From NCBI GenBank assembly GCA_002371135.1, contig DFGB01000005.1, forward strand, positions 1 through 19,753: DNA of 19,753 nt. Reading direction: 5' to 3'. Under the pieces are notes generated by a model. It was not told where the DNA came from. It did no database searches and saw only the letters and a program-made list of their open reading frames with translations. Both the position numbers and the translations under genes were made by a program. The stretch's first letter is position 1, and each line of letters begins with the position of its first letter. This document shows, one piece after another, positions 14,332-19,753 of this stretch. The DNA comes from Verrucomicrobia bacterium UBA3761 (GTDB lineage Bacteria; Verrucomicrobiota; Kiritimatiellia; RFP12; UBA1067).

Positions 14332-15348
14332 CTACTCTATTATTGCAAACGCCGGAAGGCCTTTGACGTTCTCGAAACCCGGTAGTTTCGCAAGTTCTTC
14401 GATGTCTTCGGCCTGGAGACGGATCACGGTGAATTTTTCAAGTTCGCCTGCGACGGCGGGGTCCTTGAACGTCTTGCGCTCCATGGCCTTGCAATTCTTG
14501 CACCAGGTCGCCCAGCAGTCGACAAGCACCGGTCTCTTCGCACCCGCCAGCACCGCCTCGAACGTCTCCGGCGTCGCTTCGACGATGCCCGCGCTCTGGA
14601 CGGAGCCGGCATTGCCGGCGGCCGGCGCGAATGCGAGATACGCAAGGCGCCCGTACCACGCGGCGAAAAGGAGCACCACGACGCCGAACGCGCGGTTGAC
14701 GTATTGCATCCATGCGCCGGGCTTGGGCAATACCTGCATCCCCGCGCCGGCGAACGGCCACGGCAGCGCCATTCCGAGGCCAAGCGCGAACGGCAGCGCC
14801 AGAGCAATCTTCACGCCCTCCGCAGAAAGCTTCGCGGTCAAGAGCAGCACGGAGACGAGGACCGGCGCGACGCATGCGCCGGCCAGCACCGCCGAGACGC
14901 ATCCCATGAAAAACGCGAACAGGTCCGGCAACATCTTTGTGCGCATCGACGCCATCGAGCCTTTCTTCTTCGAAAAATCGAGATAGCCGCGGCCGAAAAG
15001 CGCAAGCGCGAGGAGGACGAACAGAACAGCGATACCAAGATTGAACCACCCGCTCGACTGTATCGTGCCGAACGCCATTCCGCCAAGCGACGCGAGAAGC
15101 CCCATCGTTCCATTGGCCAGGGCGATGCCAAGGCCGTACAATACGCCGCGACGCGCCGATTTGCCGATAATCATCAAATTGACCGGCACCATAGGCAGCA
15201 CGCACGGCGTGAGGTTCATCAGGAAGCCGCCGATTATCGCGGCCGCGAACGCTCCTGCGAGCGAAAGCCCGGCGAGCGGGTCGCTTGCCGTCCCGTGCAA
15301 AAACGCGAGGAATTCCTCCGCGTCCATAAATCCTTCAGCTATTGTCAT
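14332..15348 (-). CDS. Short DsbD/CcdA-like thiol:disulfide transporter with a C-terminal thioredoxin domain
   Basis: The 338-residue inner-membrane protein should move reducing equivalents from the cytoplasm to the envelope. About six membrane helices are visible between residues 28 and 240. The paired membrane cysteines are present: C49 in LTPCVLPMVP and C159 in AGACVAP. A thioredoxin-like domain follows with WCKNC (C283, C286) and the cis-proline loop GLPAF (330-334). The N-terminal DsbD-alpha domain is missing, and helices 7-8 of full DsbD appear absent. The stop falls at LPAFAIIE, so the last strand and helix of a thioredoxin fold are missing; nadB starts 3 bp later. An in-frame ATG at 15327 preceded by GAAGGA is an alternative start (331 residues). 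Confidence 0.82.
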   Translation of the reverse strand: MTIAEGFMDAEEFLAFLHGTASDPLAGLSLAGAFAAAIIGGFLMNLTPCVLPMVPVNLMIIGKSARRGVLYGLGIALANGTMGLLASLGGMAFGTIQSSGWFNLGIAVLFVLLALALFGRGYLDFSKKKGSMASMRTKMLPDLFAFFMGCVSAVLAGACVAPVLVSVLLLTAKLSAEGVKIALALPFALGLGMALPWPFAGAGMQVLPKPGAWMQYVNRAFGVVVLLFAAWYGRLAYLAFAPAAGNAGSVQSAGIVEATPETFEAVLAGAKRPVLVDCWATWCKNCKAMERKTFKDPAVAGELEKFTVIRLQAEDIEELAKLPGFENVKGLPAFAIIE

Positions 15349-15365
15349 CTTCTATATTTTTCAGA

Positions 15366-15394
15366 TTTATCATTATTGTGGTGGACATGGACAA
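15366..15394 (-). promoter_or_regulatory. Candidate promoter of the dsbD-nadB-toroid transcript
   Basis: On the minus strand TTGTCC (15394-15389) and GATAAA (15371-15366) are 17 bp apart, each matching the sigma-70 hexamers at four of six bases. Transcription would start only about 10 bp before the 15348 ATG, which would favour the 15327 start. The evidence is weak. Confidence 0.25.
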
Positions 15395-15402
15395 GAGCAG
15401 TA

Positions 15403-15488
15403 TTTATCGCCGAGACGCCGAGGCGCTGGGTGTTTTATTTCAACTCTTCCACTTCTTCTCTTTACGTGCCCTGCGACTCTGCGATAAA
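15403..15488. repeat. Palindromic ladder element, copy A (about 86 bp)
   Basis: The left arm begins TTTATCGCCGAGACGCCGAG (15403-15422) and the right arm, read on the other strand, begins TTTATCGCAGAGTCGCAGGG (15488-15469); 16 of 20 bases agree. Both arms step in 8-bp units of the form CGCNGAGN. The 42-bp centre is pyrimidine-rich. The layout of ladder, pyrimidine-rich centre, inverted ladder recurs at 19462-19555. Confidence 0.6.
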
Positions 15489-15529
15489 AATCTATTGCAT
15501 GCCATTGAAAAATCCATTGCATGGCAGTG
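15486..15529 (+). repeat. Two tandem 22-bp repeats
   Basis: Unit 1 is 15486-15507 and unit 2 is 15508-15529, directly adjacent and agreeing at 19 of 22 bases. Both contain AAAAATC then ATTGCATG. Bases 15483-15507 recur exactly, in inverse orientation, at 19591-19615. TGCCAT (15500-15505) and ATGGCA (15521-15526) also allow a small hairpin, and it lies just past the GH2 stop, so a transcript-end role is possible. Confidence 0.65.
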
Positions 15530-15554
15530 AAGCGAAAAAATCTCTTTCTCCTCT

Positions 15555-17903
15555 TCAGAACGAAACGACGCGGTGCAACGTCTTCGATTCGTCCGAGACT
15601 GTCAGCGTGCCATTGCCTTCCACCACGACGACGAGCCGGCCGGAGAACGTCTTCATGCGCGGCTCGGTGAAAACTTCGAGCGAAGTCGGGTCGCCGTTGC
15701 AGACGGCGCGGAATTTTGCGCCGCCGGAAACTTCGAACACGAGAGGAATCGCCGCATGGGGGCAGAGCCGACCCTTGGCATCGACGACGGAAACATCTAT
15801 GAAGCGCAAATCGTCGCGCTCGTCGAACGGCTCGAGCTCCGCCTTGAGCGTCGCAGGTTCCCCCGCAGTGGATACGCAAGCTTCGCGGCCGTCGGCGGTC
15901 ACGACTTTCACTTCGCCCGGCTCATACACTACGTCGTTCCACCTTAGGCGGAAGCGATCGAGCGCTTTTTCGCCGAAGACTCCCGCGTCCTTTGCATCCT
16001 GCTTGCGACGCCTGCCTTGCGATTTGCCGTTCACGAAAAGCTCCGCCTCGTCGGCATCGGTGTACACATAGACGGGCGTAGTCTCCCCTTCCCGCCCGGG
16101 CCACGTCCAGTGCGGGACGATATGGAGAGTCGGCTCATCCGGCCGCCAATAAGAACGGTACAGCCATGCGCGATCCTTGGGAAGCCCGGCAAGATCGAAA
16201 ATGCCGAAATACGACGAACGGCTCGGCCAATACGTATCATACGGCGAGGGCTCGCCGAGATAGTCGAAACCGGTCCAGACGAATTCGCCCATCACCCAAT
16301 CGTTGTCCTCCTGCATCACGCGGTCGGCATCCGGGAGATTTGACCACGACGCGCATTCGACGTCGTACGACGAGCACTGTCCGTCGGAATGCGGATTGTC
16401 GCCCACGCGCATCGCAGTCATCGGGAAGTGGTAGACGCCGCGCGAAGAGACGGACGAGGCGGTTTCGCTGCCGAGCACTACACCGTGGCGGGCTACACCC
16501 CGCGCCGCGCCGTAGTATTGCAGACGGTAGTTGAGACCGCAGACATCCATCTCCGCCGCGACGCCGCTCTTTATCGGCGACGGCCATCTATCAAGCCCCT
16601 GCGTGACAGGGCGCGTCGGATCGAGGCCGTGGACGAAATCCTGCATCGCGCGCGACATTTCAAGCCCGGCCTTGCCGCCCTGCTCCGGGATCTCATTGCC
16701 AATCGACCACATCACGACGGAAGGATGGTTCCGGCAGGAGAGGACGAGGTTCTCGAGATCCGCCTTCCACCATTCGTCGTAGAACCGGTTGTAACCGTTT
16801 TTGCACTTTGGGTATTTCCAGCTGTCGAAACTCTCCGCCATCGCCATCATGCCCATCTCGTCGCAAATGGCGAGCTGGCCGGGGGCGGGCATGTTGTGCG
16901 CAAAGCGCACGGAATCGCAGCCAATCTCCTTGAGCTTGCGCAACTGGCGGCGGAATGCGGCCTCGTTGAACGCCGCGCCAAGAGGCCCGAGATCGTGGTG
17001 GAGGCACGCGCCCTTGAATTTCCTCGCGACACCGTTCAACTTGAACCCACCTGCATCGACCTTCACCGTGCGTATGCCGATAAATTCCTCGCGCCTGTCG
17101 ACTATCGTCTCGCCTTCAGTCCTGACTTCGGTGACGAGTTTGTAGAGATACGGATCCTCCGGCGTCCACAAATGCGGTTTGCCGACGGGCAGGACGATAG
17201 AACACTTGGAGCCGGAGCCGATTTCCACGGCCTTGCCGGCGAGGCGTCCGTCGGCTTCATACAGCCAGTAGATCAAATCCGCCTTGCCGCCAGCGATTTC
17301 CGTCTCGACGAGAACATCGGCGTGCGAGCCGTCGGCGGCAATCGACGCCGTCGCCACCTTCTGTCCGAAATACGGCACGTGCGTCTTCGCCGCCGTGAAA
17401 AGACGGACCGGCCTATAAAGCCCCGCGCCGGGATACCAGCGCGAACTCTCGGGAAGATTGACGAGCCGCACTTCGAGTTTGTGCGTTCCGGGAACGGCCG
17501 GCACCGGCACCTCGAACACACTGTACCCATACGGCCTCGACCCGACCTCTTCGCCATCCCAGAACACCTTCGCCTCGCTCATGGCGCCTTCTAAGACCAG
17601 CGACGCGAAGCCGATGTCTTCGGGAAGTTCCACGTCGCGGCGGTAGACCCCTTCGCCTATCCACGGCAGCGAACCGGACCGCCCGCTCTTCTCGCTCGCC
17701 TCCTTTTCGCCGTTCTGTACGATTGCGACGACCTGCAAGTCGATGGACTTGTCGAACGGCCCGGATATCGCCCAGTCGTGCGGGATGTCGACATCCCGCC
17801 AATTTTTCCCGTCGCGCGAAAACCGCCACTCGACAAGCGACGAAACATCGCCGGCATATGCGGCGAGAGAAACAAGAAACGGCAGGAACAACGCGTATTT
17901 CAT
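15555..17903 (-). CDS. Secreted glycoside hydrolase family 2 enzyme, beta-galactosidase type with DUF4982-like domain
   Basis: With the start at 17903 the protein has 782 residues and a signal peptide (MKYALFLPFLVSLAAYAG), pointing to export. The N-terminal sugar-binding domain carries DIPHDWAISGPFD, an Ig-like domain follows, and the TIM barrel holds the acid/base glutamate in MWSIGNE (E404) and the nucleophile in GSETASS (E480). EFVWTGFDYLGEPSPYD is typical of the BgaA-like GH2 group. The region PTLHIVPHWTW...AELFVNGKSQG (about 590-630) resembles DUF4982, and an immunoglobulin-like tail ends the protein. Beta-galactosidase activity is most likely, but related GH2 members act on other beta-linked sugars. 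In-frame starts at 17948 and 17912 exist; no start has a Shine-Dalgarno site. It follows rpoN by 57 bp. Confidence 0.88.
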   Translation of the reverse strand: MKYALFLPFLVSLAAYAGDVSSLVEWRFSRDGKNWRDVDIPHDWAISGPFDKSIDLQVVAIVQNGEKEASEKSGRSGSLPWIGEGVYRRDVELPEDIGFASLVLEGAMSEAKVFWDGEEVGSRPYGYSVFEVPVPAVPGTHKLEVRLVNLPESSRWYPGAGLYRPVRLFTAAKTHVPYFGQKVATASIAADGSHADVLVETEIAGGKADLIYWLYEADGRLAGKAVEIGSGSKCSIVLPVGKPHLWTPEDPYLYKLVTEVRTEGETIVDRREEFIGIRTVKVDAGGFKLNGVARKFKGACLHHDLGPLGAAFNEAAFRRQLRKLKEIGCDSVRFAHNMPAPGQLAICDEMGMMAMAESFDSWKYPKCKNGYNRFYDEWWKADLENLVLSCRNHPSVVMWSIGNEIPEQGGKAGLEMSRAMQDFVHGLDPTRPVTQGLDRWPSPIKSGVAAEMDVCGLNYRLQYYGAARGVARHGVVLGSETASSVSSRGVYHFPMTAMRVGDNPHSDGQCSSYDVECASWSNLPDADRVMQEDNDWVMGEFVWTGFDYLGEPSPYDTYWPSRSSYFGIFDLAGLPKDRAWLYRSYWRPDEPTLHIVPHWTWPGREGETTPVYVYTDADEAELFVNGKSQGRRRKQDAKDAGVFGEKALDRFRLRWNDVVYEPGEVKVVTADGREACVSTAGEPATLKAELEPFDERDDLRFIDVSVVDAKGRLCPHAAIPLVFEVSGGAKFRAVCNGDPTSLEVFTEPRMKTFSGRLVVVVEGNGTLTVSDESKTLHRVVSF

Positions 17904-17960
17904 AAGTATCATGAATGTTGGAGGAACATGTATTTCCAAGAATCGCAAAGCGGATTTCCC

Positions 17961-19412
17961 TCACTTCCCGCGCTCTTTCGCGCCCGGGATGCCAAGCTTG
18001 AGCCTGTACTTTGCGACGGTGCGACGCGCCACGTCAAACCCCGCCTCCTTCAGTATCGCGGCGATGCGCTCGTCGGAGAGCGGCTTTGACGGATCTTCGC
18101 CTTCGATCGTCTTTGCAAGCAGTTCCAAGACTTCGGATTTTGCAACAACCTCGCCTTGCGCATTGGCGATGCCTTCGATGAAAAATCTCCTGAGCGGAAC
18201 GACGCCGGACGGCGTGGAAACGTATTTGCCGTTGACAGTGCGCGAGACGGTGGAGACGTCGACTTTCGCTATTTCCGCGATATGCTTCATCGTCATTGGC
18301 TTGAGATGGCCGAATCCACTTTCGAGCGCTTCGCGCTGCTCGTCGAATATCGCCTGCGCAATGGCGCGGATCGTCTCGTAGCGCCGCGAAATCGCATCGA
18401 CTATATCCTTTATCGCTTTTATCTTGCCGCGGATATAGTCCTTAGTCTCCGCATCGGTCGAGGGATCTTCCAGGAGCCGCAGATATTCCTTCGAAAATCT
18501 GATGCGCGGCGTCTCCTGCCCGTCGACATGTGCGACGAATCGCCCGTTCTCCTTCACAGCGCGTATCTCCGCTTTGACGTAGACAGCGTGGGAGCCGGGT
18601 TCTGCGAATGCCCTGCCAGGATGCGGTTCGAGCGTCTTCAATTCGCCGATAGCGTCCTGGAGCCGTTCGTGCGACATGCCCATCTCACGCTCGATTTTCT
18701 CAAAATCGCGGTTGGCCAAATCTTCGAAATGGTCGGTAATCAACTCGCGGACGTCATCCTCGAATCCCGGCGTCACTTTGTCAAGCTGGGCGAGGAGGCA
18801 TTCGCGGGTGGACGTGGCGCCGCAGCCGGGCGGGTCGAACGTCTGGATTTTGGCGAGAATTTCGCGCAGTTTCTCTTCGCTCGCGCCTGTATACATCACA
18901 AGGTCGGCGAAAGCGCCTGTGAAACGGCCGTCGGAATCGAACGAACCGATGAGATGCTCGGCGATTTTGCGCTCCTCCGGAGTGAAATCCGCCGTGCCGA
19001 CCTGCGAGAGGAGATGCTCGGCAAGCGTCTCCGGGCGCGTACGGGTCTCGAAGAAACGCTCGCGCCGCGCCAGCGCGTCTTCGTCCGCCGAATAATTCTT
19101 CGCATCGGCGCCGTAGTCGTCCCAGGCGCCGTCGCCGACGGCGTTTGAATACCAATCGATCGCCTCGGCCTGGTCGCGATCCGCTCCGCCTTGCTCATGA
19201 CGGTTTTCGCCGGTATCGCCCAGCTCGGTCTCCAGACTCCGCTCCGCCACGGCAGGGGAATTTTCGACGATGGGGTTCTCAACGAGCTCGCGGTTCAACT
19301 CCTGGCGCAGTTCCCATATATCCATTTCCAGCAGACGCAGGCTCTGGCGCATCTGTGGCGAGAGCGTCTGGCGTTGCGTCTGCCGCTGATTCTGGGCGAA
19401 AGCAAGAGACAT
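17961..19412 (-). CDS. rpoN: RNA polymerase sigma-54 factor
   Basis: The 483-residue protein directs RNA polymerase to -24/-12 promoters and needs AAA+ activators to open them. The N-terminal activator-interacting region is clear (QTLSPQMRQSLRLLEMDIWE, then ELVENPIVE, about 16-50). An acidic spacer follows (about 55-115), then the core-binding domain with FDPPGCGATSTRECLLAQL (about 192-210), the HTH region MTMKHIAEIAKVDVSTVSR (374-392) and the RpoN box ARRTVAKYR (462-470), which reads the -24 element. ATG at 19412 is taken as start; a GTG directly before it (19415) would add one residue. No Shine-Dalgarno site is seen. Usual partners such as hpf, lptB or ptsN are not beside it; GH2 is. Confidence 0.95.
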   Translation of the reverse strand: MSLAFAQNQRQTQRQTLSPQMRQSLRLLEMDIWELRQELNRELVENPIVENSPAVAERSLETELGDTGENRHEQGGADRDQAEAIDWYSNAVGDGAWDDYGADAKNYSADEDALARRERFFETRTRPETLAEHLLSQVGTADFTPEERKIAEHLIGSFDSDGRFTGAFADLVMYTGASEEKLREILAKIQTFDPPGCGATSTRECLLAQLDKVTPGFEDDVRELITDHFEDLANRDFEKIEREMGMSHERLQDAIGELKTLEPHPGRAFAEPGSHAVYVKAEIRAVKENGRFVAHVDGQETPRIRFSKEYLRLLEDPSTDAETKDYIRGKIKAIKDIVDAISRRYETIRAIAQAIFDEQREALESGFGHLKPMTMKHIAEIAKVDVSTVSRTVNGKYVSTPSGVVPLRRFFIEGIANAQGEVVAKSEVLELLAKTIEGEDPSKPLSDERIAAILKEAGFDVARRTVAKYRLKLGIPGAKERGK

Positions 19413-19423
19413 CACAAGAAGGA

Positions 19424-19523
19424 TTTTTCGATTTTCGATTTGCGTACAGGCATATCATTTCAACACAGAGGCACAGAGAGCGAATTCTTCGATTCTTCGA
19501 TTTATTCGATTTTTCGATTTGCG
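19424..19523 (+). repeat. TTCGAT tract upstream of rpoN
   Basis: TTCGAT occurs at 19427, 19434, 19488, 19496, 19505 and 19513, with spacings of 7-9 bp inside each cluster. The 11-mer TTCGATTTGCG is present at both 19434-19444 and 19513-19523. The tract lies within rpoN's leader and forms the centre of ladder element B. Confidence 0.5.
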
Positions 19524-19555
19524 ATCAAACCTCTGTTCCTCTGTGCCTCTGTGTT
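19462..19555. repeat. Palindromic ladder element, copy B (94 bp)
   Basis: The 17-bp arms AACACAGAGGCACAGAG (19462-19478) and their perfect reverse complement (19539-19555) flank a 60-bp AT-rich centre. The arms step in 8-bp units (ACACAGAG, GCACAGAG), and a third unit, CTCTGTTC, precedes the right arm at 19531. It lies 50 bp upstream of rpoN's start codon, so it may sit within or beside that promoter. Confidence 0.7.
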
Positions 19556-19590
19556 AAAAGGAATGCTTGAAATAAATCGAAAAACCGAAA

Positions 19591-19637
19591 CAATGGCATG
19601 CAATAGATTTTTATCACAAAGACGCAGAGTCACAGAG
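19591..19637 (-). repeat. Inverted copy of the 25-bp box plus ladder arm
   Basis: 19591-19615 is the exact reverse complement of 15483-15507. In both places the box runs straight into an 8-bp ladder, here ACAAAGACGCAGAGTCACAG (19616-19635). The two copies face each other across GH2 and rpoN, about 4.1 kb apart. Confidence 0.7.
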
Positions 19638-19753
19638 TTTTCTCGGATTTTCGCATTTTTCACGAGATGTCAAATCAACACACTCTTTAGTCGAACTTGC
19701 AGATCTACGCACTATACATATGAAATAACACCGACAAAATCGATAATCTCTGC

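Larger units (their letters stand above)
19413..19753. other. AT-rich gene-free region upstream of rpoN
   Basis: About 340 bp with much lower GC than the genes. It holds the TTCGAT tract, ladder element B and the 25-bp box copy. No convincing ORF, tRNA or clear sigma-70 promoter pair was found. The last 115 bp (19638-19753) show nothing recognisable. Confidence 0.6.

Noticed and set aside
15403..15529. CRISPR array
   Set aside because: Units are adjacent or inverted with no spacers of constant length, and no cas genes are present.
19668..19673. Minus-strand TTGACA as a -35 box for rpoN
   Set aside because: No -10-like hexamer lies 15-19 bp downstream of it, and it is over 250 bp from the start codon.

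Overview
The window is a GC-rich bacterial segment with six protein genes. One giant secreted-protein gene lies on the plus strand (126-11492). Five genes lie on the minus strand, in transcription order rpoN, a GH2 glycosidase, a short DsbD-like protein, nadB and a secreted alpha/alpha-toroid protein. No rRNA, tRNA, CRISPR array, transposase or phage gene is visible. The best taxonomic guess is the PVC superphylum, most like the gut or anaerobic Kiritimatiellae or Lentisphaerae. This rests on the giant autotransporter-like beta-strand protein with lectin-like and pectate-lyase domains, the secreted squalene-cyclase-fold protein, the sigma-54 gene, and intergenic palindromes built from CACAGAG and CGCAGAG words. 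It is an inference from style, not from a marker gene.

Region 1 (1-11492): a sigma-70-like promoter and a clear ribosome binding site lead into a 3788-residue protein. It has a signal peptide, three tandem modules (WxG...NW entry motif, beta-helix rungs, LamG-like lectin domain), an acidic linker, a PL1-type pectate lyase domain, a calcium-binding DxDxDG motif, a fibronectin type III domain, more beta-strand repeats and a C-terminus with two PGLYY motifs. It looks like a cell-surface or secreted polysaccharide-binding and pectin-degrading protein.

Region 2 (11493-11648): the junction between the two converging gene sets holds a strong inverted repeat whose arms are themselves palindromic, plus a fragment of a repeat seen again at 19.46 kb.

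Region 3 (11649-15348, minus): dsbD-like, nadB and toroid protein are closely spaced (3 bp and 34 bp gaps) and probably form one transcript. Region 4 (15349-15554) holds a promoter candidate and a palindromic 8-bp-ladder element joined to a tandem 22-bp repeat. Region 5 (15555-19412, minus): rpoN followed after 57 bp by a GH2 beta-galactosidase-type enzyme with both catalytic glutamates. Region 6 (19413-19753): AT-rich, without a gene, carrying a second ladder palindrome, a TTCGAT tract and an inverted copy of the 25-bp box from 15.48 kb.

Functionally, the giant PL1 protein and the GH2 enzyme both suggest breakdown of plant or host glycans, though they lie on opposite strands and are not co-transcribed. 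The rest is housekeeping (NAD synthesis, envelope thiol chemistry, sigma-54). I see no defence or signalling system. The most unusual material is the giant protein's architecture and the family of short palindromic elements in the intergenic gaps.
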